Assembly (NCBI RefSeq): GCF_026914265.1
Contig: NC_069124.1
Coordinates: 89,928,628 to 89,992,627 of the forward strand
DNA length: 64,000 bases
From: Mya arenaria
Taxonomy: Eukaryota; Mollusca; Bivalvia; Myida; Myidae
Direction of reading: 5' to 3'
The translations under genes and the position numbers were made by a program. Each line of letters opens with the position of its first letter. Within the stretch, counting starts at the first letter, position 1. Below, one piece after another: positions 13,144-24,606 of this stretch. The notes beneath the pieces are model-generated. The model was not told where the DNA came from. It made no database searches and saw nothing but the letters and a program-made list of their open reading frames with translations.

Positions 13144-14376
13144 TTAGCAATGACATAACTATGCACTATTTGCACTGTATGCATATTTACCATTTGGTGT
13201 TTCTCTTCTGTCCGCAATTACCATGAGATGAACTGATTAAGGTGTTTTTGATGGTCAGGTTGTATAAAAACCCAACAAGTATAATAATAATAATCATCAT
13301 AATTTATCATTATTATCATACTATCATTTTATCAAACTGATTTTGTTTTCTTGTGTGTCTTATGTCGAGGTTTTGCTATGGACCGTACTATTGCATAATC
13401 ATAACATTTTCAAAATGTATATACATATGACAATGGTCAGAAGCCCACATCTATTTACACCTTTGTATAAACTACATCCCAAAGTACAAGAACCACATGA
13501 TTATACACTTTGTCAACAGTTTTACCACTGAGAGAAATATCTACTTAGAACATAAGTACCATTCAACCCAAACAGGAAAACAAACACTGACATCAAGGTA
13601 TATCATTTTATTGAACTTTCATTGAAAGTAACATGCATAAGAGTAATACTAATGTTTATAAAAACCAACTTAAACACTATTGAGTATTCACACTGAATGC
13701 AGAGCAAATTAACAGATCATGTCACATTTGTAGAACAATAGGCGCCATACAACATCAAAATAAATTAGACAGTGAGAAAAAGATCCATGTTCAATGCAAT
13801 TCCTGACTAGAGTGTTGTTGTTTTTTGTATAATCATCAAATGTGCATTTCTTCAGATCTTTTGAAAATGAAAAAAAACAAAAACATAAAGTACCTTAAGT
13901 TCCTTATACATGTACATGTAATTTCCAAAAGAGTTTAATATATCAAAACTTTCAGACACACAAATATTTCAGGTTTTTTGCTAAAAAAATGTCATTGATC
14001 TCCCTTTTAATCCTATATTCCCAGTGCCCTTTAAAACAATCATTATTAGGAGAATTTCCCACTTATTAACTGTCTGTTAGTCAGAGCTATGAGATTTCAC
14101 ATTGGTGAGTATAGTATGCAGAAAAGTACTTCACGAAAAAACATGCAGAATCTGATGTAAAAATAATTGTCCCTTCAAATCAAAATATTTTGTTCACACA
14201 ATGATTTAATAGTTTCCTATGTATGAAATTCGATGAACTATTATTGAGAAAATAAAAGAAGTTAGCACACACAAGTAAATATTGAAATTTCATTTTCTTC
14301 AAAAATCGAAAGAAAACACAGTAATTACACCAACAGCTGACAACACATTACTGGTATTTTTTAATACTGGACAAGC
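13144..14376. other. probable 3' UTR and downstream flank of the rolling-stone-like gene
   Basis: Lies just downstream of the minus-strand stop at 14377. A minus-strand AATAAA occurs at 13612-13607 and could end an mRNA with a 3' UTR of roughly 0.8 kb. No other gene seen. Confidence 0.4.
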
Positions 14377-17300
14377 TTACATTACTTTTTCAGACTTAAC
14401 AAGCACTTGGTGATCAGCTCTTTTTTCCACTGCTCTGAGGTATCTATGTATAAATAGTCTGAACCGGTAGAGGAAAAAGATCCAGCAATGAATAAGTGGA
14501 GCAACAAGAACTATGGACACAAGCAGAGTGGAGACGGCCGTACGGAAGTTGTTGGCGTAATCCAGTGGCTTGTAGATGTAGGGTTCCCCCTTGTGGTTTG
14601 TGCCACCACACAGGTGGTACACGTAGCTAAACCCTGCATAAACCACTCCAAGACTGGCACACTGGTAGAGGTGCAGCATGCGCATTGGCGTACGTGATAT
14701 GAGCGTGTCAACAACGACAAATATCGCATTGATTCCATGTGTGGTGCAGTTGATTAATGTTACTCCACTTCCTAGATGAAGAAGTTTTGAATCATGATAT
14801 ATAACAATACATAATCTTCCCAAATTCATGATTGAAGTACATGATATATTTATGAGACAAATATTATTAAATTAATTAGACACTCAGTTAACATGCTTTG
14901 TTGCAAGAGCAGCTAACAACAAGATGCCACAAGTAGATGCCTTTACTTCTTTTTTTCAGTCGTTCAAAAGACATACATGTAACTCAATAAATATTTTAGT
15001 CAAAGTTATCATTGAACTTGCTACACACAGTGAATTGTAAGAATGAACATTCATATCAAGTATAACATCATTTTATTATTTTTCTTTACCAGTTTCAAAG
15101 TCATTGCCAAGAAACCAGTTTTTGCACACTGCCGCATACAAATGTACAACAATACCAATTGCTATGACAAAACCCAGACTCAGATAAATACATGCTAAAA
15201 TAAACTATGAGCTGTCCTTGCTACAAATCAGACAAACAGAAGTAATTGTTAAAGATTAATTGGCCTTACCATCATATGCTATAGTCCAGAAGAGGACGGA
15301 CACAAGGGGTGCAGCGTCGCTGGACAGGTTGTGAAGCAGCCATTGTACCTTGATTCTCCGCTTGTTTCTCAACCTCGCATGCACATCTGAACAAACATTT
15401 ATCTTTTAATACTTATTTCAAGATTATGACCTTGAGGAAGATGACGAGGATCATGAGGAAAAACACCTTATAAATCATTATAATTATATTGTCAATCTCT
15501 TGTAAAGTGAATTCAAAATTAAACATGAAACAGGAAAATTTGCCTCATCAACTCAAATGCTTTCACAAGCTCAGGTGGTTCCATTAGAGTAACTATTTTT
15601 GCTAATCAAAAGTAAAACTTAACAAAACTATTAATACCTACTACATTTAAAACAACTCCTGATATGAAAAAAATCCAGATTGACAACCCACCTTCTCCCC
15701 TTCTCTTGAGCCCGATGTAATGCCAGCAGTTGGCTGCCCGGACAATCTGACAAGCCACCAGAATGTAGAAGGACCAGTATGTGAGCATGATTACCATCTT
15801 TGTCCCAATTGTTCCATAAATTGCAGTGTACCAAACCATCAGGAAGAAATAAAGGGCAACTATGGTCCTGTAGATTGCATAAGGCACTGGATTGTCACTC
15901 CACTAGAAAGGTAATTTTGGTATTAGTTTTCATTCAAACAAGTGCACAGAAATACTTTTTTCAACATAAACATAACTACATGTAGATGGTTGTTTTTGGA
16001 AATAAAATGAGATGTCTCCCAACATGCTGGTCTCAATTTGTTCCACAACCTATGACTTTTGAACACATGGAGAGGATTGTTCGTGTTGTGTCGAAGAGTT
16101 AGTAGATATGGAAAGGACTTTTGGTGTTGAATTGATGAAGTTAATTTTTCACCCTTCACCTTCAAGGAGTTTAGGAGATATGGAGCGGACATGAAATCTA
16201 TGGCTCAAATACTGAACTTGCACGCCTGTCATGTAAGTTCTGCAACATGTCTCGATGAAGTGAACATTTAACCAGACTTTATGAAATCCTTATGGTGTTT
16301 TAGGATGTATGTAAAAGACATGAAATCTATAACTTGAACCTTTGACCTTGAACTGTCACCTTGACCTCATGCTGGCACACCAGTAATTAGGGTCCTGCAT
16401 GACATCTTGATGTTGTGTTCATTTCACCCCAGTTTAACAAAAATCCTTTAGGTTAACTTTAGGAGGTACAAGGACAAGAAACCTATGGCTCGAACTTTTG
16501 ACCTTGAACAGTGACCTTGAGATGACACATGGAATATGGGTTTCAAACATCGTCTTGATGTGGTGAACATTTGATTCGAGTTTCAAAAAATTCTTCCAAG
16601 GGTTTAGAGATATCAAGCCAACAACAAATGTATGGCTCAACTCATTCATCTTGAACTGTGACCGTGACTCTGTGCAGCTGCAGTGTGTGTATTTTGCATG
16701 TCATAAAATAAATTTACATTTTCCCCAAGTTTCATGAAAATCTCTCAAGATGTTTGAGATATGGAGCAGACATTAAATTAATGCCAGTGATTTTTCTTTT
16801 CAATTTACTGCCTTCTAAACCTGTTTCCCCTTGCAAATAACTGTCCATTTTACCCACATATAAAGAGAAATTAATAAAGACCTAAGAATGTCTACTATTG
16901 GTATGATTGGATGTTTTCCAAAAGTCTGATTTTTTTTCTGAATTTGGAAGACACATACCACTGAATAATTTTCAAAACTATAATTGTGCCTCAAGTGACA
17001 CAGGAAACTCATGTAAACAAAATGTTAAAGATTCACTCTTTCTCCAAAATAAGATTTACCACAATAAATACTTTTGTTTTAATATTTCAAAATGTATGAA
17101 TAAATCTCGAAAAATGTGGTTCTTATGAAGGGTACCGAATTGAAATCAAAAGAAATGAGCATAAAACACGATATCTCTACCTTATAAAACTATAGTTATA
17201 AAACAGTTAATCTTTTAGCATTCACCAATCATTTAATATTTTTGCACTTTCTGCTATCAAATACAAGGCTACAATTTTTATATAAGTAATTAATATGTTC

Positions 17301-20300
17301 CATAATTGCATTTTTTAATAAGTAGTTAAAGGTTTATCAGTATATAAGAGTGTCACTTTAACAATTTTATGAATCAGAGTTACAGATAAGATATCCAATG
17401 TGATTGACTATTACTCCACACTTTTGAAAAGAAATGGGTATCTCACATTATAAACAAGCAATGTTTGTCAAACATTATGCCCCCCCTTGAGCTCCATGTT
17501 GTCAAAATTATTTGGACAATTGGATGAAATATGCATGGACCTCCAAGTCAAGTTTTAGGGCCATGGGTGCAGGCAGTGTCAAGTTATCACACAGACAAGC
17601 TTTTTGCATTCAAGGTCAGGACACGATGACCCCTTAAATTAAAAGGGCTCATCTACAGGTCAGGCCCAACCCCCTAGTCAAGTTTGATGATCATAGGTCC
17701 AGGCTTTGTTCACTGGGAGAAGCTTTGTAAACATTTTCGTGTTAAAGGTCACTGTGACCTTGACCTTTGACCCAATTAAACCAAAAAAACAACCAGGGTC
17801 ATCTACTGGTCAGCCCCAACCTTCATATCAAGTTTGATGACCATAGGTCCAGAAATTGTCGAGTTTGCCTTCAAGGTCACTGTGACCTTGACCTTTGACC
17901 CCCAAAATAAATAAGGGTCATCTACTGGTCAGGCCCAACATACAAGTCAAGTTTGAGGGCCATGAGTGCAGGCATTGTTGAGTTATCACTCGGCCAACCT
18001 TTAATCATTCAAGGTCAATTTGACCTTGACCTTTGGCCCGATGACCCCCAAAATCAATAGGGGACATCTACTTGTCAGGCGTTCCTCCAAATCAAGTTTC
18101 AGGGCAATTGGGTGAAGGCATTGTTGAGTTATCAATGTGTCCTTGACCCCAAAATCAATAGCAGTCATCTACTGGTCAGGCCCAACCTCCAAGTCAAGAT
18201 TGAGGGCTATGGGTGGAGGCATTGTCAAATTACCAATCGGACAACCTTTTAGCATTCAAGGTCAGTGTGACCTTGACCTTTGACCCAATGACCCCTTTAA
18301 TCAATAGAGGTCATCTACTGGTCAGGCCCAGCCTCCATATCAAGTTTGATTACCATAGGTCTAGGCATTGTTGAGTTATCACTTGGACAAGCTTTGGTCT
18401 ATTGATGGACCGACCGACCTACCGACTGACTGACATGTTCAAAGCAATATACCCCTCTTCTTCAAAGGGCATAATAATTAATAGCAAGAGATGTTTGCCA
18501 AATATCTTGCCCCCCTAAGCGCCATATTGTCAGGATTATTTGGACAATTGAATAAATATGCATGGACCAAAATGACAGCTGATTTGTCATTGACATTGGA
18601 TGCCTTTGAGGTAGTTTTAAGATTATGACCATTCAAAGTGCGAGGAAAATAGGTACCGTTTTAAATCATGTTCAGATGATGACTGATGTTTGCAGATAAA
18701 AATGTATCCTCTTAGCAGCAGGGAATAAGTAAATATGACGAAATTTTAATGATGAATATGAGTTATGACAATGACCTTTGACCTCAAAATCCATATGGGT
18801 TATCAACTGGTCATCAAATCCTAAATGTCAAGTTTGAGGGCCATGGGTGCAGGCATTGTCAAGTTATCACTCTGACAACATTTTATAATTTAAGGTCACT
18901 GTGACCTTGACCTTTGGCCCGATGACCCCCAAAATAAGTAGGGGTCATCTACTGGTCAGGCCCAACCTCCAAGTCAAGTTTAAGGGCCATGGGTGCAGGC
19001 ATTGTCGAGTTATCAGTCGGACAACCTTTAATCATTCAAGGTCACTGTGACCTTGACTTTTGACCCGATGACACTTAAAATCAATAGGGGTCATCTACTG
19101 GTCAGGCCCAGCCTCCATGTCAAGTTTGATGACCATAGGTCTAGCCATTGTTGAGTTATCACTCGGACGAGCTTTAAAATCCTTTTACTATTAAACCTTT
19201 TAGCATTCAAGGTCACTGCGACCTTGACCTTTAACCAGATGACCCCTATAATCAATAGGGGTCATCTGCTGGTCAGGCCCAACCTTGGCTTCATGTCCAG
19301 TTTGATGACCATACGTCCAGGAATTGTTATCACTCGGACAAGCTTTGGTCTACCAACAGATCGACCGACCGACGGACATGAGCAAAGCAATATACCCCTC
19401 TTTTTCAAAGGGGGCCATAATAATAAGTATCACCAACATTGATATTTGTGCGTTATTTGCTATTGAATACATGGTTACATTCTTGTAATCAGAAATTTAA
19501 GTTTTTCATTATTTAGTAAGTAGTTCAAGGTTTATGATTATCACTCAAAATGGCTATTGTATTTCACAAGCTATTTCCTATAATGATTTTGTTTAGATAA
19601 AAAGTTAGCAAGTCTGACTGGGTTGGTAGTATCACTTTTCAAACTCTTTTCCTTGCTGACATCATTGCGGTAAAGCTTGCATATTACATGTTGGTCTCAA
19701 TCATTCAGCCGCTCTGACCAGTCAATGAAGTCAATCAGATCAGATGCAAGTGTCTAGATGATCGAGACTAATAACATGTGAGTTTCCGGCTCCATCCGAC
19801 TATAATCGTATACCGTTGTATCTACTCAATAATCAACAGAGAGTGAACGTCGAGGTGTTTGATTATTATCGACTTGCTTTCGGAAAATGATCAGCCAATT
19901 ACAGAAACCATTAACTATTTCTGAGTTAAATAAATTGATCAAATCAACTACGCCAGTTTAGACAAAATGTGTTTCCAACTTTTTAATTCATTTATACGCG
20001 TCCTTTTTATATCAATTGCTCATTCAGCCTTTTTTATGCATTTTGTTACTCATCAAATTTTTAAAGAATTGGGTTTTCTATGATGTATTTGCCTATTTAC
20101 GCAAATACACACCTTATCAGTAACACTATGACATGAATTATTTTCTTAAATGTTGAAGTGCAGACAAACAACGCTGTGATCTGAGAAGTAGACCTGTCAT
20201 ATAGTTTTGAAATTTTGAATGACACAACTCCGAAAATGTCTTCCTTAAACTGTGTGCAGCTGCAAATGTGCACAACTTCACCATCTCAACAACATTCCCG

Positions 20301-21919
20301 AAAGGTTAAAGGTCTCTATGTCAAATAGTTTTGGAATTTTGAATGACACACTGTCGCATATTTCTTACAGACAGAATCACAGACGTACAGAATAACAAAC
20401 GGACGGACAGATAAGGGCAAATTTGTTTGCCCCCCTATAAGTGGGGACAAAAACAAGAGGCACATCAGTGCCTGTGCTCCACTGGCCAAAAGGTTCAAGC
20501 AAAGACCACCTAACGAACATTTTCGTCAAGTTTCATAGAAATACAATCATCAATTTTTGAGGAGAAGTTATTTAAAAAAATTTTTTACTTTAATAGCTCT
20601 GGCTGCCATGTTGTGCAGTGGACCGAAATGATTTGGGCAATTTGAGTAAAGGAGCACCAAACAAACATTTCTGTCAAGTTTTATCGAAAAAAGGTCATCG
20701 GTTTCGACGACAAGTCGTATAAAGTTTTTTATATTTTTTAGCTCTGGCAGCCATGGTGTGCAGTGGACTGGAACCATTTAACAAATTTTGGTTAATGACC
20801 ACCCAAGGAACATTTCTGTCAAGTTTCATCAAAATCTGATCATCGGTTTCTGAGGAGAAGTCGTTTAAAGGTTTTTCTATTTTTACCTCTGGGGGCCATC
20901 TTGTGCAGTGGACCGAAACCATTGAAGCAAATTTGATAAAGGACCATCCAAGGAACATTTCTGTTAAGTTTCATCAAAATCTGATCATCGGTTTCTGAGA
21001 AGATGTTCTTTAAAGGTTTTTCTATTTTTTTGCCCTGGCAGCCATGTTGTGCAGCGGACCGGAACCATTTGAGCAATTTTGGTTAAGGACCACCCAAGGA
21101 ACAATTCTGTCAAGTTTCATCAAAATCTGCCTATCCGTTTCAGAGGAGATGTCGTTTAAAGATTTTGCTATTTTTAGCTGTGGCGGCCATATTGTGCAAT
21201 GGACCAGAACCATTTGAGCAATTTTAATAAAGGACCACCCAAGGAAAATTACTGTCAAGTTTCATCAAAATCTGCCGAACCGTTTCAGAGGAGATGTCGT
21301 TTAAAGATTTTGCTATTTTTAGCTCTGGCGGCCATATTGTGCAATGGACCGGAACCATTTGAGCAATTTTGGTAAAGGACCACCAAAGGAACATTCCTGT
21401 GAAGTTTTGTCAAAATCCGCTTATCAGTTTCAGAGGAGATGTCGTTTAAAGTAAAAGTTTACGCACGCACGCACGCACGCACGCACGCATGACTAACGAC
21501 GGACAATCTGTGACGACATAAGCTCCATGGCCTTCGGCCAGTGGAGCTAAAAATCACTAAATGCACTGAGCAAATCAAATATTCATTAGAATATTAAATT
21601 TATACATTAACTAGTTTACTTAAATAATTTCATTATATTAGACTTAGTACGGTTATGTTTTTGTTTGTTTGTTACTCTATACAATGACAGATTCAATATT
21701 AAAGAAGCCTACCTGAGATAAGACAAAGTCCTCCACGTTGTTGTACATAAGACCGTGTCTGGGACCATCAAGGACAGACTTGTTGGAGTCTGTTTGTCTC
21801 CCCTTGCGGTCTCGGAACGAGAAAAAGGCATATCTTGTGTAAGCACGAACAGCCCTCTGAGCAAGAACCACCCCCTCTTGTGTGGCTTTCACAAGACGCA
21901 GGGTGATTTTGATCATCAT
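14377..21919 (-). CDS. rost: rolling-stone-like multi-pass membrane protein, four exons
   Basis: Exons on the minus strand: 21919-21713, 15902-15692, 15386-15270, 14771-14377. All junctions are GT-AG and phases match (0, 1, 1), giving about 309 residues. The family is named for Drosophila rolling stone, implicated in myoblast fusion; its biochemical role is unknown. Family signatures: VEDFVLSQ|WSDNP across the first junction, TM1 in AIYRTIVALYFFLMVWY, TM2 in MLTYWSFYILVACQIV, WLLHNLSSDAAPLVSVLFW (TM3) ending in YDG, THGINAIFVVVDTLI (TM4), RMLHLYQCASLGVVYAGFSY (TM5), then CGGTNHKGEPYIYKPLDY and a last helix before a charged tail ending SEKVM. The start is the ATG at 21919 (a second ATG follows directly, each with A at -3); an upstream coding exon cannot be excluded. 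The 5.8-kb first intron is full of mobile elements. Confidence 0.85.
15090..15194 (-). CDS. candidate cassette exon of the rolling-stone-like gene
   Basis: Between exons 3 and 4 lies a 105-bp open segment bounded by an acceptor TTTATTTTAG and a donor G|GTAAAG. It starts and ends in phase 1, exactly as its neighbours require, so it can be included or skipped without changing frame. It encodes 35 residues around YLSLGFVIAIGIVVHLYAAV, a strong hydrophobic helix, then CKNWFLGNDFETG. The canonical family protein reads straight from YDG into the exon-4 peptide, so inclusion would add a seventh membrane span. A chance open segment with splice-like ends is the alternative. Confidence 0.45.
16020..16790. 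repeat. degenerate ~150-bp dispersed repeat in intron 1
   Basis: Repeated diverged blocks: ACCTTGAACTGTCACCTTGACC-like text, GGAGATATGGAGCGGACATG, AAATCTATGGCTCAA and GATGTGGTGAACATTT, recurring about every 140-150 bases in four or five copies. No coding content. Confidence 0.6.
17460..18480. mobile_element. non-autonomous element with short terminal inverted repeats, copy 1
   Basis: Starts with a hairpin ATGTTTGTCAAACAT and ATTATGCCCCCCC, and ends with CTTCAAAGGGCATAATAATT, whose complement matches the start (ATTATGCCC). The interior is made of about 150-bp subrepeats with GTCATCTACTGGTCAGGCCC, CAAGTTTGATGACCATAGG, GAGTTATCACTCGGACA and AAGGTCACTGTGACCTTGAC. A run of CGACCGACC-like text precedes the right end. 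No transposase is encoded. Confidence 0.65.
18490..19424. mobile_element. same element family, copy 2 in tandem
   Basis: Begins ATGTTTGCCAAATATCTTGC and CCCCC, and ends TTTTTCAAAGGGGGCCATAA, in the same order and orientation as the copy just to its left. It has the same internal subrepeats. The two copies sit about 10 bases apart, which suggests a tandem duplication or one composite element. Confidence 0.6.
20476..21547. mobile_element. TIR element with internal ~145-bp tandem units
   Basis: Bounded by a perfect 12-bp inverted repeat, GCTCCACTGGCC at 20476-20487 and GGCCAGTGGAGC at 21536-21547. The interior has about six tandem units of 142-146 bp containing GGACCGGAACCATTTGAGCA, AGGACCACCCAAGGAACATT, GTCAAGTTTCATCAAAATCT and GGCGGCCATATTGTGCA. 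A (ACGC)n microsatellite lies at 21458-21488. Minus-strand frames across it are repeat artefacts. No transposase is present. Confidence 0.7.
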
Positions 21920-22480
21920 CCTCAACAGCTATAAAGTACTTTCTACTTGGCTTGGCTTGGAATGTTTTTCAACAGCTATACTACTCTGAAAAGATTTCAT
22001 TAACTATTTCATAAATCATTTATTCCAAATAATTAATCCCTAACCAAGGAGACTTAGGAAGTTTTAAGTCCTTCATTTCCAAGGAGGGGGCACCACTCCT
22101 GCCCTTACACTTAAAATATGATAACATTCCCAAAATCCACATCATATGAGCTCAAAAGACATGACACATTAAACTGTTAACGCAATAACGGTAAAATTTT
22201 GAATGACATTTCATCACAATTTAATACCGAGTGTACAGTATCAGGCCAACAGACCAACATCTGTCACTTAATCCAGCAAACAGTTTACGTAAAAGTGTTG
22301 TTTTGTTTTAACAAATTATATCAAGTAAAATATACTTAAATGTGTAATAAAAAGAAGAAATATTATAATAATGTTGTTTACGAGGTTTTTACATCTTCTC
22401 TTCCGTATATTATATTGTTTGCAGTTGCAACCTTGACCTTACCAGTACAGATTCAACTTCCGTGGGTTTAACCATTACAC

Positions 22481-22500
22481 TACGTCATTTCCGTTTCCGG
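22481..22500. promoter_or_regulatory. possible CRE/ETS promoter-like cluster
   Basis: TACGTCATTTCCGTTTCCGG holds a CREB/ATF-type TACGTCA followed by two ETS-type TTCCG cores. It sits about 560 bases upstream of the rolling-stone-like start and about 2.1 kb upstream of the VWA start. Such clusters are common in animal housekeeping promoters; one occurrence is weak evidence. Confidence 0.25.
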
Positions 22501-23559
22501 CTAAGTATAAGAAATCGAAAGTAACTTAAGCTTTTGGTATTTTACATTGTTGCACTTTTGTTTTGCAATGAAATGGTATTCAGTGTTATATAGTTATTAG
22601 GTGTATTTTTTACCATTTTGAATAGTGTCTGTGTATGGATAAGTTATCACTATTTTCTGATGTACTACTGTACCTGGTACTGTACAGTTTTGACTGATTT
22701 TCTACTTTCGTTTTCTGTTGAACAAGCTGTAGAATAAATAAATACATGTACAGTATATTTCATTTAATTTCATTAACTTTATATGTATAAAGTGGATCAA
22801 TATGTATCCTATCTTCTGTAAGAACAGATATAGATGCACAAATTCCATGATAATTCTTATGCTGATTAGAATGAGACGTTAATTAACATAATATTATTAT
22901 ACAGTACTGTATGGCTTAACGTAGCCACAATAATGTGCGTTTAGGGAACTTTTTTAACATTTGGATATTCGTTTTGTTCCTTAAACACCACAAGTCGACT
23001 GATCCATACCAATGTAAAATATAGTCTTCAACTGTAACTCCACTATACATAACACTTCACTGCTAAATAAACACACAAAAGTCAGACATTAATTATTTTT
23101 AGCCAATACCTTTCTCTTATTGTTTAATGAAACACAAATATTTAGTCTAATTAAGATTGACTTCTGTCAACAAAGCATCATCATTTAGGTACCATCTAGC
23201 AGTAGCTACAATAATGAGCGATCAGGGATACTTTTTTATTATTTTGACATTTCTTATGGGGTGCAGGACGAAGTGAACCATTTCACAAGTGAACCAGTTC
23301 CTAAGTGTACAATTTCAGGACCAAGTGAACCACATATGTATTATATAGTGGATATTGTGTGATGGCACACTGCCTGAAAGGTGATAATAACTAGTAATTA
23401 TCGCCATTCGAATGCAAGACTTCACAAATTATCCATTAATTACACCCAATTAGGATGCAGTAGGATGTATTGATAATATATTCATTATAAGGATTAAATA
23501 ATGTCTTATGTATGATCCTAATGAAAAACAAAGGCTATTGATGTAATGAATAAGGTACA

Positions 23560-24030
23560 TAAGGGTTATGGAGAATTTTCATGGGATTGCGTTTTGGGCC
23601 CCTATGTTAAAGGTCAAGGTCACTCACAGTTACTAAAATTTGAAAATTGGTTATCACTTAATAATTTTATTAAGGATGGACATATTGTGACCAAACTTGG
23701 TGCATAGTAAGAGTTTATGGAGACCTTTCATAGGATTGCGTTTGTGGCCCCTAGGGTCAAGGTCACTGTTATTAAAAATAAAAAAGCAGTCAGAACTGAA
23801 TAACTTTAATTAGTTTAATTTATGGAGCTCTTTAAAATGGAGCTCTTTCATGGGATTGCTTTGGTTACAAGTATTAAAAAAAATAACCGGTTGGTACTGA
23901 ATAACTTTAGTTAGGGTTGACATTTTGATCAAACTTAGTATGAAGGAAGAGTATATGGAGGACTTCCATGGGATTGCATTTCAGGCCCCAAGGGTCAAGG
24001 TCACTGTTTCTAGAAATAGGAAAAAATAGT
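23560..24030. repeat. degenerate dispersed repeat, about three ~150-bp units
   Basis: Recurrent blocks: TTATGGAGACCTTTCATAGG, ATTGCGTTTTGGGCCCCTA, GTCAAGGTCACTGTT, and AAAAATAGGAAAAAAT followed by ACTGAATAACTTTA. Non-coding. Confidence 0.6.
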
Positions 24031-24538
24031 TGAAACTAAATCTCACAACAAAGGCTGAAATTTTTCTGTCAATCACTGAAAACTTGGTATTGTCGCCATT
24101 CCAGCGATGTTTGTTGATATAATTGAGTAAAATTTACATTGCAAATAACAATTTAAAGTCAAATATCTTATACTGTAGCTATCAAAGTAGTTAAAATAAA
24201 AAAGATTCAGATACAACCCTTTTGACATTTGATTTTGAAATGAGAGCAGACTTAAATTTAAAAATGGTTTTAAACAGTGAAATATCATTCTTATTTCATT
24301 GATGAATCAATATTTATCATCGAAAGCACATAGGTAAATAAACACATGTCAGTAACTGTGAGTTCAAGCCCCAACACTTTCACTGAGGGCCATGTTCTCT
24401 TACCATTCATGGGCTGTCAAAGTGTTCACTAATAATGATTTCTACCTGGGGAATGTAGATAAAAGTGTTTCATATCATCCGATGCTCCAGCTTATAGATC
24501 AGAAAAAAATATCAATATGTTAAATTTTATAGTTTCAG

Positions 24539-24606
24539 GATGAGTCTGTGCCATGACTGATGCAGTGTCACCTGTTATTTGACGGAATACAGCAGAAAGT
24601 GTAGAT
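24539..24606 (+). other. predicted 5' UTR segment of the VWA-MIB-WWE gene
   Basis: A 3' splice-like TATAGTTTCAG precedes 24539, and the segment runs directly into the proposed start codon. An untranslated leader exon further upstream is therefore likely, but was not located. Confidence 0.35.

Larger units (their letters stand above)
21920..24538. other. divergent intergenic region between the rolling-stone-like and VWA genes
   Basis: Both genes are transcribed away from this interval, so it should contain both promoters. No exon was recognised. It contains a promoter-like cluster (22481-22500) and a degenerate repeat (23560-24030), listed separately. Confidence 0.45.
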
